Position numbers and translations under genes: made by a program. This document shows positions 7,833 through 16,718 of a DNA stretch of 34,793 nt, piece after piece. The number at the start of each line of letters is the position of its first letter. The first letter of the stretch is position 1. Source of the DNA: Actinomycetes bacterium (GTDB lineage Bacteria > Actinomycetota > Actinomycetes > S36-B12 > CAIYMF01); contig JAJXTD010000007.1 of NCBI GenBank assembly GCA_021784035.1, forward strand, positions 1-34,793, in the 5' to 3' direction. The notes below the pieces were generated by a model. The model did not search any database. It was not told the DNA's origin and saw only the letters and a list, made by a program, of their open reading frames with translations.

Positions 7833-9671
7833 TCAGAAGGCGGCCTCGTCGAGGTCCATGAGGTCGTTGTCGGCGCTCTCGGCGATGGCGCGCTCGGCGG
7901 CGAGCAGCGGGAAGCGCTGGTGGGCGAAGAACCGCGCCGCCGCGACCTTGCCCTCGTAGAACGCCCGGTCGGACTCCTTCGGGGTGCCGCGCAGCGCCTC
8001 GAGGGCTACCGCGGCCTGGCGCAGCAGCAGCCAGCCGACGACGAGGTCGCCGACGCAGAGCAGCAGCCGCGTGGTGTTCTGCCCGACCTTGTACAGCTCG
8101 GTCGGGTCGGCCTGTGCCTTCATGGCGTAGCCGCCGAGCGTGCCGACGATGCCCTGCACGTCCTCGAGCGCCGTGCCGAGCATCTCGCGCTCGCGGACGA
8201 GCGCGCCGTTGCCGGCGTCGCCCTTGGCGAACTCCTGGATCTCGCCGCCGAGCCGGGTCAGCGCGTGGAACTGGTCGCGGACCATCTTGCGGAAGAACAG
8301 GTCGAGCCCCTGGATCGCGGTGGTGCCCTCGTAGAGGGTGTCGATCTTCGAGTCGCGGATGTACTGCTCGATCGGGTAGTCCTGCAGGAAGCCAGAGCCG
8401 CCCAGCGTCTGCAGCGACTGCGCGAGCTGCTCGTACGAGCGCTCCGACCCGACGCCCTTGACGATCGGGAGGAGCAGGTCGTTCATCCGCTCGGCGGTGT
8501 CGAGGTCGACCTCGGCGGGAGCGCCGGCCTCGTTGAGCTCGACCTGGTCCTGGTAGTACGCCGTGTAGTGCACGAGCGCACGCATGCCCTCGGCGTAGGC
8601 CTTCTGCAGCATCAGGCTGCGGCGGACGTCGGGGTGGTGGGTGATCGTGACGCGGGGGGAGTCCTTGTCGAGGAACGCCGACATGTCGCCGCCCTGGACC
8701 CGGTTCTTCGCGTAGTCGAGCGCGTTGAGGTAGCCCGTCGACAGGGTCGCGATGGCCTTGGTGCCCACCATCATCCGGGCGTACTCGATCACCTTGAACA
8801 TCTGCGCGATGCCGTCGTGGACGTCGCCGACGAGCCAGCCGACCGCGGGCTGCTTCTCGCCGAAGGTGAGCTCGCAGGTCGTCGAGACCTTGATGCCCAT
8901 CTTCTTCTCGATGTTGGTGGTCCAGACGCCGTTGCGCTCGCCGATCTCGCCGGTCTCGACGTCGACGTGGAACTTGGGCACGACGAAGAGCGACAGGCCC
9001 TTGGTGCCGCCGCGCGCGCCCTCGGGACGCGCCAGCACGAGGTGGATGATGTTGTCGGCCATGTCGTGCTCGCCCGACGTGATGAAGCGCTTCACTCCGG
9101 TGATGTGCCACGAGCCGTCGGGCTGCTGCACGGCCTTCGCGCGTCCGGCGCCGACGTCGGACCCGGCGTCGGGCTCGGTGAGCACCATCGTGGCGCCCCA
9201 CTGCCGGTCGATCATGAGGCGGGCGAGCTTCTTCTGCTCCTCGTTGCCCAGGTGGTCCAGGATGGCGGCGAAGCCGGGGCCGGACATGAACATGAACGCG
9301 GGCGGGTTCGCGCCGAGCATGAGCTCGCTCGCGGCCCAGCGCAGCGACGGCGGGGCGCCGGGGCCGCCGAGGTGGCTCGGCAGGTCGAGGCTCCAGAAGC
9401 CCGAGTCCATGAGCGCCTTGAACGACGCCTTGAACGACGCCGGCATCGTCACGGTGCACGCCACCGGGTCGTAGACCGGCGGGTTGCGGTCGGCGTCGAC
9501 GAACGAGGCGGCGAGGGGTCCGACGGCGAGCCGCTCGACCTCCTCGAGGATCGTCCGCGCGGTGTCGACGTCCATGTCGGCGTACGGGCCGCTGCCCAGG
9601 CGGTCCTGCGCGCGGAAGACCTCGAAGAGGTTGAACTCGATGTCGCGCAGGTTGGACTTGTAGTGGCTCAT
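7833..9671 (-). CDS. Acyl-CoA dehydrogenase, FadE5-like long form
   Basis: The 612-residue flavoenzyme oxidises acyl-CoA to trans-2-enoyl-CoA in fatty-acid beta-oxidation and passes electrons to ETF. It is about 200 residues longer than ordinary acyl-CoA dehydrogenases, with the extra N-terminal helix region and C-terminal domain typical of mycobacterial FadE5. The signature [13 protein letters not shown], the [14 protein letters not shown] strand, the second signature [20 protein letters not shown] and the catalytic glutamate motif [12 protein letters not shown] are all visible. ATG 9671 is fixed by GGAGGA at 9681-9686, 9 nt upstream. It is transcribed alone, and its promoter carries two copies of one dyad. 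Confidence 0.93.
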   Translation of the reverse strand: MSHYKSNLRDIEFNLFEVFRAQDRLGSGPYADMDVDTARTILEEVERLAVGPLAASFVDADRNPPVYDPVACTVTMPASFKASFKALMDSGFWSLDLPSHLGGPGAPPSLRWAASELMLGANPPAFMFMSGPGFAAILDHLGNEEQKKLARLMIDRQWGATMVLTEPDAGSDVGAGRAKAVQQPDGSWHITGVKRFITSGEHDMADNIIHLVLARPEGARGGTKGLSLFVVPKFHVDVETGEIGERNGVWTTNIEKKMGIKVSTTCELTFGEKQPAVGWLVGDVHDGIAQMFKVIEYARMMVGTKAIATLSTGYLNALDYAKNRVQGGDMSAFLDKDSPRVTITHHPDVRRSLMLQKAYAEGMRALVHYTAYYQDQVELNEAGAPAEVDLDTAERMNDLLLPIVKGVGSERSYEQLAQSLQTLGGSGFLQDYPIEQYIRDSKIDTLYEGTTAIQGLDLFFRKMVRDQFHALTRLGGEIQEFAKGDAGNGALVREREMLGTALEDVQGIVGTLGGYAMKAQADPTELYKVGQNTTRLLLCVGDLVVGWLLLRQAAVALEALRGTPKESDRAFYEGKVAAARFFAHQRFPLLAAERAIAESADNDLMDLDEAAF

Positions 9672-9696
9672 CGCCGCAGCTCCTCCGTGGTGGCGG

Positions 9697-9743
9697 GTTA
9701 CCCGTCGGTAACTCATGATGCTACCCGTCGGTAACCAGCGCAA
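9697..9743 (-). promoter_or_regulatory. fadE promoter with two operator-like dyads
   Basis: On the minus strand TTGCGC (9743-9738) and CATCAT (9720-9715) form -35 and -10 boxes 17 nt apart. The 14-mer GTTACCGACGGGTA occurs in both 9735-9722 and 9712-9699, 23 bp apart. The copy at 9697-9712 is a clean GTTACC-N4-GGTAAC dyad over the expected start point; the copy at 9721-9735 fills the -35/-10 spacer. This is the layout of a repressor site, most likely TetR/FadR-type. No regulator for it is encoded nearby. Confidence 0.65.
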
Positions 9744-9815
9744 GCGCCGACCCCCGGCCCGGCGCGGCGGTCGGCGTCCGCGCAGGTCAGCGGCCGTTCT
9801 CCGGCACGGCTGCGC

Positions 9816-11480
9816 TCAGGAGGGCATGTCGCGGCGGCGCAGGGCGAGCACGCCGACGGCCACGAGCGCGACGGCCACGGCGGTGAGGACGACGACAGGC
9901 GTCCAGGACATCGCCACGGCCGGCCACAGCGGGACGTGCCCGAACGGCGAGGTCTGCCGCAGCCACTCCGGCAGGCCGAGCACGGCGCCGAGGAAGCCGG
10001 TCAGCACGCACCAGACCAGGAGGACCCACGAGACAGGTGCTGCCCAGGACGGGCGTACGCCGATGAGCGCGAGCGTCACGCCGACGAGCAGCAGCACGGC
10101 AGGGGCGCCGAGCAGCGACGCCCCCGTCGCGCGCAGGCCCTGCGCGAGTGCGTCTCCCTCGGCCGCGCCGTGGACGAGCCCGAGCGTCAGCCCGCCGGCG
10201 ACGAGGAGCAGCACCGACCCGAGGAGCGCGCTGCTCCCGTGGCCGAACAGCCATGCGACGCGCGAGCGGGGCGAGGCGAGCACCGTCTCGGCGCGGCCGT
10301 CCTCCTCCTCGGCGCGCAGCCGCAGCGCCGTCGAGATGCCGAAGCCGGCGGCCACGAGGCTGAACAGGCCGGTCATGTCCACGAGGAAGGCGTCCCGGAT
10401 GTCGGTGGTGCCGCCGGCGAGCCGCTCGAGCAGCTCGAGCAGCGCGGCGTTGCCCGTGACGAGGTCGACCGACGTCGTGAGCAGCGCGCCCTCGAAGGCG
10501 CCGAGCACGGCGAACCCGGCAGCCCAGACCAGCAGACCGGCCCGGTCGAGGCGCCACGCGAGGGCGACCGGACCGGTGACCCACGTCGCGGCACCGCCGC
10601 GACCGGGACGCTGCGCGATCAGGCCGTCGGCGAGGTCGCGCCGGGCCGCGACGTGCAGCGCGGCCGCGGCGAGGACGAGCGCGGCCGCGACCGACACCGC
10701 CAGGAGCCACCACCGCTCCTCGGCGTAGGCCCGGGTCTGCTGCGCCCAGCCGAACGGGGCGAGCCACTGCAGCGGGCTGCCGCCCTCCCGCGCGTTCCCG
10801 GTGGCCGTGACGAGGAACGCCAGGCCGATCGCCAGCCCGGCGAGGCCGTTGGCCCCGCGGGACGTCCGGGCCAGCTGCGTCGCGACGCCGGCGAAGCCGG
10901 CCAGGACGAGCCCGGCGCAGGCCTGGCCGAGCCCGAAGGCGACCGAGCCGCCGGTATCGAGGCCGGCCGCGCGCAGCAGGACCGCGGTGACGAGCCCCCA
11001 GGCCAGCAGCAGGACGGCGGCGGTGGCCAGCGCGGCGGCGAGCGGGGCGGCGCGACCGACGGGGCCGCCGAGCAACAGCTCGGCGCGGCCCTCGACCTCG
11101 TCGGCCCGCGAGTGCCGGACGACGAGGAACGACGCCACGAGGCCCATCGCGAGCAGGGTGCCGGAGCCGATCCGCCACGCGGTGAGACCACCGGTGCCGA
11201 GCGGGTCGAACAGCGGACCGAGGATGGCCGAGAGCGTCGGGTCGACGGCGATCGACGTCGCGAGCTCCCGGCGCGAGCCGACCGTGGGGTAGAGCCGGTC
11301 CCACGACTGCGCGACCGCTATCGACAGGTAGCCGGCGAACACCACCCACACGGGGATCCGCACGCGGTCGCGCCGGAGCGCGAGCCGCAGGAGCGTGCCC
11401 GTGCCGACGAAGGCGGACGCGGGCGCCGGGCGGGCCAGCACGGCGACGCGGGACTGCGCCGCCCGCCCGGCCGGGCTCAT
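9816..11480 (-). CDS. ABC-2 type exporter permease (tetronasin-resistance type)
   Basis: The 554-residue membrane protein has about twelve hydrophobic segments in two similar halves, as in the large permeases of actinobacterial antibiotic or polyketide exporters (TnrB3/ExporterB group). A conserved feature in both halves is a cytoplasmic loop with an acidic stretch before A-E-x-(L/V)-L-x-x-P, seen as [13 protein letters not shown] and [13 protein letters not shown]. Its ATG at 11480 overlaps the stop of the ATPase gene (ATGA), so the two are translationally coupled and form one transporter. The substrate cannot be predicted. Confidence 0.88.
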   Translation of the reverse strand: MSPAGRAAQSRVAVLARPAPASAFVGTGTLLRLALRRDRVRIPVWVVFAGYLSIAVAQSWDRLYPTVGSRRELATSIAVDPTLSAILGPLFDPLGTGGLTAWRIGSGTLLAMGLVASFLVVRHSRADEVEGRAELLLGGPVGRAAPLAAALATAAVLLLAWGLVTAVLLRAAGLDTGGSVAFGLGQACAGLVLAGFAGVATQLARTSRGANGLAGLAIGLAFLVTATGNAREGGSPLQWLAPFGWAQQTRAYAEERWWLLAVSVAAALVLAAAALHVAARRDLADGLIAQRPGRGGAATWVTGPVALAWRLDRAGLLVWAAGFAVLGAFEGALLTTSVDLVTGNAALLELLERLAGGTTDIRDAFLVDMTGLFSLVAAGFGISTALRLRAEEEDGRAETVLASPRSRVAWLFGHGSSALLGSVLLLVAGGLTLGLVHGAAEGDALAQGLRATGASLLGAPAVLLLVGVTLALIGVRPSWAAPVSWVLLVWCVLTGFLGAVLGLPEWLRQTSPFGHVPLWPAVAMSWTPVVVLTAVAVALVAVGVLALRRRDMPS

Positions 11481-12376
11481 GCGCCCGCCTGGCCGTAGTA
11501 GCGCAGGAACATCTCCTCGAGGGTGGGCGGCCGGACCTCCAGGGACAGGACGGCCGCGGCCGAGAGGTGGCTAAGGAGCTCGTCGAGGTGGCCCGGGTCC
11601 ACCGTGCACCGCAGCATGCCGGCCTCGGAGGTGAGGTCGTGCAGCCCGGGGACGTCGCGGATGCCGTGCAGCTCGTGGCGCGTCTCGGCGACGATCGTGA
11701 GCCGCTGGAGGTGCCGCATCGCGCGCAGCGACCCGGTCTCGATGGTCCGCCCGGAGCGGATGATCGTCACCCGGTCGCAGACGGCGTCGACCTCGGCGAG
11801 CACGTGGCTCGACAGCAGCACGGTGCGGCCGCGGTCGCGCAGGCGGCCCACGGCGTCGCGGAACACCTCGGACATGAGCGGGTCGAGACCGTCGGTCGGC
11901 TCGTCGAGGACGTAGAGCTCGACGTCGGCCGCGAGCGCCGCGACGAGGGCGACCTTCTGCCGGTTGCCCTTCGAGTACGCCGCGACCTTCACCGTCGGGT
12001 CGAGCGCGAACGCCTCGAGCAGCTCGTCTCGTCGCGTCGCGTCGAGGCCGCCGCGGAGCCGCCCCAGGACGTCGACGGTCTCGCCGCCGGTGAGCGAGGG
12101 CCACAGGGCGACGTCGCCGGGTACGTACACGAGGCGCCGGTGCAGGGCGACGGCGTCGGTCCACGGGTCGCCGCCGAGCAGCCGGGCCTCGCCGCCGTCC
12201 TTGTGCAGCAGCCCGAGCAGCACGCGCAGCGTCGTCGTCTTGCCCGCGCCGTTCGGTCCCAGGAAGCCGTGCACCCCGCCGAGCTCGACCGAGAGGTCCA
12301 GACCGTCGAGCGCCCGGGTGGTGCCGAACGACTTCCGGAGTCCACGGACGTCGATGACGGGTGCCGAGTCGCTCAC
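11477..12376 (-). CDS. ABC transporter ATP-binding protein (DrrA/CcmA-like exporter)
   Basis: The 299-residue ATPase powers the adjoining permease. Walker A is GPNGAGKTT (about 40-48), Walker B with the catalytic glutamate is [13 protein letters not shown], and the H-loop is LLSSH. The signature motif is divergent, YSKGNRQK instead of LSGGQ, as is usual for this exporter subfamily. The C-terminal ~80 residues, ending in [12 protein letters not shown], form the extra domain of the DrrA group. The start is GTG 12376. TAGAAC lies at -12 to -7 of the start, a weak leaderless -10 candidate. Confidence 0.9.
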   Translation of the reverse strand: MSDSAPVIDVRGLRKSFGTTRALDGLDLSVELGGVHGFLGPNGAGKTTTLRVLLGLLHKDGGEARLLGGDPWTDAVALHRRLVYVPGDVALWPSLTGGETVDVLGRLRGGLDATRRDELLEAFALDPTVKVAAYSKGNRQKVALVAALAADVELYVLDEPTDGLDPLMSEVFRDAVGRLRDRGRTVLLSSHVLAEVDAVCDRVTIIRSGRTIETGSLRAMRHLQRLTIVAETRHELHGIRDVPGLHDLTSEAGMLRCTVDPGHLDELLSHLSAAAVLSLEVRPPTLEEMFLRYYGQAGA

Positions 12377-12456
12377 CCGTCCGTTCTACCGCCTCGACGG
12401 CTCCCGGGGTGCGTCCACGACGGCGCGGCGTCCGCCGGCACCTCGCCGGGACCTCG

Positions 12457-12676
12457 CCCGACACGGGCCCGCCGCCCGCGTGGCACGGGGCCGGGAACCC
12501 GCGCACGGGACCAGCCGCCGGGTGGCACGGGGTCGCCGGAACTCGCGTGACACGGGGCCCGGAACCCGCGTGACACGGGGCCCGGAACCCGCGTGACACG
12601 TGGCCCGGAACCCGCGCGTCACGGTGCCCGGTGTCCGCGTGGCAGGGGGTCGCCGGAACCCGCGTGACACGCGGCC
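12457..12676. repeat. Intergenic tandem repeat array, ~23-bp period, palindromic core
   Basis: Between the ABC ATPase and rsgA a degenerate unit of about 23 bp is repeated some nine times. CCGG starts recur at 12536, 12559, 12582, 12605, 12628 and 12653. Most units contain the odd dyad CGTGACACG or a one-base variant, with exact copies at 12546-12554, 12569-12577, 12592-12600 and 12663-12671 and CGTGGCACG at 12479-12487. There are no spacers between units and no open reading frame of note. The function is not known. Confidence 0.8.
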
Positions 12677-12687
12677 GGATGCTCGCC

Positions 12688-12693
12688 TACCGT
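12688..12693 (+). promoter_or_regulatory. Possible -10 box after the repeat array
   Basis: TACCGT fits the TAnnnT pattern and lies just after the last repeat. Transcription from here would give a ~40-nt leader before the AGGAGG at 12732-12737 and the small open frame at 12743. No convincing -35 was seen. Confidence 0.3.
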
Positions 12694-12742
12694 CGGGCTG
12701 AACCCGGGCGACCCGCCCGGCCGCACCACGCAGGAGGACCCG

Positions 12743-12790
12743 ATGGCTGACACGATCCGCGCCGGCGTCCCCGCACCCGTTCCCGCCTGA
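12743..12790 (+). CDS. Possible 15-residue leader peptide upstream of rsgA
   Basis: An ATG at 12743 is preceded by a strong Shine-Dalgarno AGGAGG (12732-12737) with 5 nt spacing and is followed by 14 further sense codons (MADTIRAGVPAPVPA) and TGA. This is the only strong ribosome-binding site in the 500-nt gap before rsgA. It could be a leader peptide for rsgA, an independent small protein, or the remnant of a longer gene. There is no known family to compare it with, and the peptide is rich in proline and alanine, which could stall ribosomes. Confidence 0.35.
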   Translation: MADTIRAGVPAPVPA

Positions 12791-12875
12791 GCAGTCCGCT
12801 CCGGGAGCCACGCCCGACTCCGGCGGTCCACCCCCGCCCCGCGTCGTACGACGACGCCCCTGCCGTGCTGGAGTC

Positions 12876-13964
12876 ATGGTGTCCGCTGCTCCACCCCCCG
12901 CCGCCGCGTCGCTCGACGCCCTCGGCTGGGACCAGACCTGGATCGACCTGTACCGCGCCGCCGACCCGACCGGGAGCCGGCGGGCCGCCCGGGTGACCCT
13001 GCAGGGGCGGGACGCGTGGCGCGTCCACGACGGCACCGCCGAGCGGACCGTCGGCGTGCGCGGCCGGCTGCGCACCGAGCCGCGCGGCCTGCCCGTCGCG
13101 GGCGACTGGGTGCTGCTCGGCGGCACCTCGCCCGACGACGCCGTGATCGAGGCGGTGCTCCCGCGTCGTACGACGCTCGCGCGCAAGGCCGCCGGCACGC
13201 GGACCGAGGAGCAGGTCGTCGCGGCCAACGTCGACGTGGTGCTCGTGTGCGTCGCGCTGCACTCGCTCAACCTCCGGCGGCTCGAGCGCGAGCTGACGAT
13301 CGTGTGGGAGTCCGGTGCCCGGCCGGTCGTCCTGGTGACCAAGTCCGACCTCGCGCCCGACCTCGGCGTCGGCGTCGAGGAGGCGCTCGGCGAGGTGCGA
13401 CCGGTCGCCGTGGGCGTCGACGTCGTCGCGGTGTCGTCGTACGACGGGGACGGGCTCGACGCCGTGCGCACGCTCGTGCCGACGGGCGTGACGGCCGCGG
13501 TGATCGGTCCGTCGGGTGCGGGCAAGTCCACGCTGGTCAACGCGCTCGTCGGCCTCGAGCTGCTCGCGACGACGGCCGTGCGCGCCGACCTGCGCGGCGT
13601 GCACACCACCTCCGCGCGCCACCTCGTGCCCGTGCCCGGGGCCGGTCTGCTGCTCGACACCCCGGGCATGCGCGAGCTCGCGCTCTGGGCCGACGAGGAC
13701 GCGCTCGACGCGACGTTCGTCGACGTCGAGGCCGCCACGCGGGAGTGCCGGTTCCGCGACTGCGGGCACGAGACCGAGCCCGGGTGCGCGGTGCTCGCGG
13801 CGGTGGCGGCCGGGGACATCGGCGAGGAGCGCGTCGCGAGCTGGCGCAAGCTGCAGCGCGAGCTCGCGTGGCTCGCGCGCAAGCAGGACGTCCGGCTCCA
13901 GGCGGAGGAGCGCCGCCGCTGGGCGCGCCTGCACCGCGAGGCCCGCGCCCGCATCCGTCCCTGA
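12876..13964 (+). CDS. rsgA: Ribosome small subunit-dependent GTPase RsgA
   Basis: The 362-residue protein is a circularly permuted GTPase that helps late 30S subunit maturation. After an OB-fold (about residues 38-100), the G motifs come in the permuted order: TKSD (G4, 155-158), VSSYDG (G5, 187-191), GPSGAGKST (G1, 211-219) and DTPG (G3, 261-264). The C-terminal zinc site is C291, C296, H298 and C304. All functional residues are present. ATG 12876 fits family length; no strong Shine-Dalgarno precedes it. The upstream repeat array and possible leader peptide are unusual for this housekeeping gene. Confidence 0.95.
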   Translation: MVSAAPPPAAASLDALGWDQTWIDLYRAADPTGSRRAARVTLQGRDAWRVHDGTAERTVGVRGRLRTEPRGLPVAGDWVLLGGTSPDDAVIEAVLPRRTTLARKAAGTRTEEQVVAANVDVVLVCVALHSLNLRRLERELTIVWESGARPVVLVTKSDLAPDLGVGVEEALGEVRPVAVGVDVVAVSSYDGDGLDAVRTLVPTGVTAAVIGPSGAGKSTLVNALVGLELLATTAVRADLRGVHTTSARHLVPVPGAGLLLDTPGMRELALWADEDALDATFVDVEAATRECRFRDCGHETEPGCAVLAAVAAGDIGEERVASWRKLQRELAWLARKQDVRLQAEERRRWARLHREARARIRP

Positions 13965-14162
13965 CCTTCCCGCATGACTGTGCCCAGAGCGCGATGGGCG
14001 CACCTCAGGCGCCTCGAGCGCGCCCCGTCCGATGCATGGATGTCCCGTCAGGTTGCCTCGATCGCGCTTCGGGGCACCTTCATGCGGATCCGGCCGGCTC
14101 GGGAGAGCGGGGGGCCGGCCGGGGTGCTGGACGGGCCGGTGGGACGGTGGCACCTTCTGCGC

Positions 14163-14996
14163 ATGACCGATGCCCAGGACCAGACCGCCCGGATCGCCGG
14201 CCTGTTCGACGCGCTGTCCACGTCGTACGACGCGGTCGGGGTCGACTTCTTCCAGCCGATCGCCGACGGCCTGCTGGCGCAGATGCCGCCCCGCGCCGGG
14301 GAGCGCTGGCTCGACGTCGGGTGCGGTCGGGGCGCCGTGCTGCTGCGCGCGGCCGAGGTCGTCGGCGCCGAGGGGCGAGCGGTCGGCGTCGACATCTCCG
14401 CGGGCATGGTCGAGCAGACGCGCGCGCTCGCCGCCGAGCGCGGCCTCGACCACGTCGAGGCTGTCGTCGGGGACGCCACGGCGCCGTCGGTGAGCGGCGA
14501 GTTCGACGCGGTCGCGTCGTCGCTCGTGCTGTTCTTCCTGCCCGACCCGGCCGCGGCGCTGCGGTCGTGGCTCCCGCTCATGGCGCCGGGCGCCCGGCTC
14601 GGCGTCGTGACGTTCGGGCCGATCGACCCGCGGTGGCAGCAGGTCGACAGCGTCTTCGAGCCGTACCTGCCGCCCGCGATGCGCGACGCGCGAACCAGCG
14701 GTGCCGCGGGCCCGTTCGGGTCCGACGCCGGGATGGAGCGGCTCGTGACCGACGCGGGGTACGCCGACGTCCGCACCGTGACGACCGAGCTCCCGGTCCG
14801 CTTCGCCGATCCCGAGCGGTGGCACGCGTTCACCTGGTCGGTCGGGCAGCGCCAGATGTGGCTGTCCGTGCCGGAGGAGGAGCGTCCCGCCGTCCGCGCG
14901 GAGGCCCTGCACCGAGTCGCGTCGTACGCCGACCCCGACGGGTCCGTCACGTTCACCCAGGGCGTCCGCTACACGTTGGCCACGAGCCCGGCCTGA
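14163..14996 (+). CDS. Class I SAM-dependent methyltransferase
   Basis: The 277-residue protein has a Rossmann-fold methyltransferase domain with motif I LDVGCGRGAVL (50-60), an acidic residue at the end of strand 2 in VGVDISAGMV, VVGDAT for motif II and FDAVASSLVLFFLPDP for the post-II region. It resembles UbiE/Methyltransf_11 and Methyltransf_25 proteins that act on small molecules. ATG 14163 was chosen because similarity begins just after it; the frame is open from 13974 but without family features. No neighbour gives a clear substrate. A hairpin follows the stop. Confidence 0.85.
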   Translation: MTDAQDQTARIAGLFDALSTSYDAVGVDFFQPIADGLLAQMPPRAGERWLDVGCGRGAVLLRAAEVVGAEGRAVGVDISAGMVEQTRALAAERGLDHVEAVVGDATAPSVSGEFDAVASSLVLFFLPDPAAALRSWLPLMAPGARLGVVTFGPIDPRWQQVDSVFEPYLPPAMRDARTSGAAGPFGSDAGMERLVTDAGYADVRTVTTELPVRFADPERWHAFTWSVGQRQMWLSVPEEERPAVRAEALHRVASYADPDGSVTFTQGVRYTLATSPA

Positions 14997-15002
14997 CGCG
15001 TC

Positions 15003-15034
15003 GCACGGGGACGACCACCGGCTCCGTCCCGTGC
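15003..15034 (+). terminator. Probable terminator of the methyltransferase gene
   Basis: GCACGGGGAC (15003-15012) pairs with GTCCCGTGC (15026-15034) with one bulged G and a 13-nt loop, starting 6 nt after the stop codon. No T-run follows. Confidence 0.55.
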
Positions 15035-15131
15035 CGCGCCGGTGCGCACCCGTGTGCCTCTCGGCCGCCGCGAGTCGTGGCGAGGCCGCGATCGTCGCGC
15101 TCCGACTCTGGACCCCGGGGCACGGCTGCCC

Positions 15132-15153
15132 CATAATCGTACGGACACAAACG
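15132..15153 (+). promoter_or_regulatory. Promoter and MarR-type operator (site 1) of the decarboxylase-like gene
   Basis: CATAAT (15132-15137) is a good -10 box and is directly followed by CGTACGGACACAAACG (15138-15153), which matches the perfect 16-bp dyad at 20289 at 12 of 16 positions and keeps both CG ends. AATCGT/ACGATT arms flank it. The predicted transcription start falls inside the operator. It is the weakest of six copies. Confidence 0.55.
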
Positions 15154-15166
15154 ATTGGAGTCAGCC

Positions 15167-15967
15167 GTGCCGGAGCTGCAGGGGTTCGCGCCGCCGTACA
15201 CCGAGAGCGGGCGCAGCGCGCTCATCCCTGACCCGCCGTGGTTCTACAGCGGCGACCTGCTCACGGTGGAGTACCGCACCGACGTCGAGCGGGTCCGCGC
15301 GATCCTCCCCGACGACGTGGACCTCGCCGAGGAGGACCCGGGTGCTGTCGCGTTCATCTGGGCGGACTGGCAGTCCTGCTCGACCGGCGGCGCGGAGCTG
15401 CTCGACCCGGCGCGGTCGCAGTACAAGGAGGCGTTCGCGGTCGTGCGCTGCCGGTACGAGGGCGTGACGTACTCCCGCTGCGTGCTGATCTGGGTGACGA
15501 GCGACTTCGCGATCGCGCGCGGGGTGCACCAGGGCTACCCGAAGAAGCTCGGCTCGATCCACCAGACCCGCCCGATGCCCTTCGGCCGCGGTGCCCCGCG
15601 CATCGAGCCCGGCGCCCGGTTCGGCGCGACGCTCGCGGCCTACGACCACCGGCTCGCCCAGGCGGTCATCACGCTCACCGGCCCGAGCGACACCAACGGG
15701 TTCGTGAACGCGCTGCCGATGCTGCACCACCGGCAGGTCCGCCCGATCGAGCGCGGCGCGTCGGATTGGGCGCTCGACGAGGTCCTCACCATGAGCGGCG
15801 TCGACGTCGAGGGCGGCCCGAGCTGGGCCGCCGACGCCGAGCTCGCGCTGTTCGACTCACCGTGGGACGAGCCCGCCTCCGCGCTGCCGGTGCGCGAGGT
15901 CATCGGCGGCTACTACCGGCAGGTCGGCACGTCGTGGAACGGCGGTACGACGCTCGCGCACCGCTAG
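15167..15967 (+). CDS. Acetoacetate decarboxylase family protein
   Basis: The 266-residue protein shows the acetoacetate decarboxylase fold: an N-terminal PPWFYSGD segment, EYRTDVERVRAILPDDV, and GYPKKLGSI with the adjacent lysines K126 and K127 that in the classical enzyme perturb the pKa and form the Schiff base. E89 in QYKEA matches a conserved acidic position. Many family members are not true acetoacetate decarboxylases but act on other beta-keto or 2-oxo acids, or as hydratase/aldolase-like enzymes. GTG 15167 was chosen because TTGGAG (15155-15160) serves as ribosome-binding site; starting at TTG 15155 would consume it. The operator upstream links it to the catabolic locus 2-13 kb downstream, suggesting a role in the lower pathway. 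Confidence 0.85.
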   Translation: MPELQGFAPPYTESGRSALIPDPPWFYSGDLLTVEYRTDVERVRAILPDDVDLAEEDPGAVAFIWADWQSCSTGGAELLDPARSQYKEAFAVVRCRYEGVTYSRCVLIWVTSDFAIARGVHQGYPKKLGSIHQTRPMPFGRGAPRIEPGARFGATLAAYDHRLAQAVITLTGPSDTNGFVNALPMLHHRQVRPIERGASDWALDEVLTMSGVDVEGGPSWAADAELALFDSPWDEPASALPVREVIGGYYRQVGTSWNGGTTLAHR

Positions 15968-15982
15968 GCGTCGGCTCGCATC

Positions 15983-16013
15983 GACGGCCCGCGACCGATG
16001 GTCGCGGGCCGTC
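15983..16013 (+). terminator. Strong hairpin terminator after the decarboxylase-like gene
   Basis: GACGGCCCGCGAC (15983-15995) and GTCGCGGGCCGTC (16001-16013) form a perfect 13-bp stem with a 5-nt loop, 15 nt after the stop codon. Confidence 0.8.
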
Positions 16014-16060
16014 CGTCGTGACAGGCTGGCCGGCGTACACCCGGACCGGGAGGAACGCCG

Positions 16061-16540
16061 ATGACCACACCTGCACCGCGGCCGCCGGTGCCGCCGTTCA
16101 CCCGCGAGGACGCCGTCGCGAAGGTCCGCGCGGCCGAGGACGCCTGGAACCACCGGGATCCGGAGCGGGTGTCCCTCGCGTACACGGCCGACAGCCGGTG
16201 GCGCAACCGCTCGGAGTTCCCCGTCGGGCGCGACGAGATCGTGGCGTTCCTGCGGCGCAAGTGGTCCACCGAGCTCGACTACCGGCTCATCAAGGAGCTG
16301 TGGGCGTTCGACGGCGACCGGATCGCCGTCCGCTTCGCCTACGAGTGGCACGACGCGGACGGTCGCTGGTTCCGCTCGTACGGCAACGAGAACTGGCGCT
16401 TCGACGCACTCGGCTACATGTCGCACCGGTACGCCTCGATCAACGACCTGCCGATCGAGGAGTCGCAGCGCCTCTTCCGGTGGGACGCCCCCGGCCCGCG
16501 CCCGGCGGACCACCCCGGGCTGTCCGACCTCGGCCTCTGA
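16061..16540 (+). CDS. DUF1348 SnoaL-like (NTF2 fold) protein
   Basis: The 159-residue protein belongs to the DUF1348 branch of the NTF2/SnoaL superfamily of small cone-shaped folds. Family features include [20 protein letters not shown] at the start, [20 protein letters not shown] and the end [12 protein letters not shown]. Function is not established; related folds are isomerases, dehydratases or ligand-binding proteins. GGGAGG (16048-16053) lies 7 nt before ATG 16061. It is separated from the decarboxylase-like gene by a strong terminator and shows no copy of the locus operator, so membership of the regulon is not supported. Confidence 0.85.
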   Translation: MTTPAPRPPVPPFTREDAVAKVRAAEDAWNHRDPERVSLAYTADSRWRNRSEFPVGRDEIVAFLRRKWSTELDYRLIKELWAFDGDRIAVRFAYEWHDADGRWFRSYGNENWRFDALGYMSHRYASINDLPIEESQRLFRWDAPGPRPADHPGLSDLGL

Positions 16541-16718
16541 GCGTCGTCCACCCGCTCGGGCGGCCCGCTCGGACGACGTCTGCCGATGCCCCTGCCGCCG
16601 ACCGGTGCTCGCCACGCACGGCGGCGCGTCCGCCTCGACGGACTGGTCCTCGGTCACGGCGCAGCTGTGCGCGTCGGGCGCGCCCCTCGCACGACACTGG
16701 CCACGACCCGCGACGTCC

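Noticed and set aside
12457-12676. CRISPR-like array
   Set aside because: The units are contiguous, degenerate and have no unique spacers, and there are no cas genes.
14612-14627. Partial match to the MarR operator (CGTTCGGGCCGATC) inside the methyltransferase gene
   Set aside because: Only one arm matches, it is inside coding sequence, and it has no promoter around it.
15155-15166. TTG start for the decarboxylase-like gene
   Set aside because: These bases (TTGGAG) form the likely ribosome-binding site for GTG 15167.
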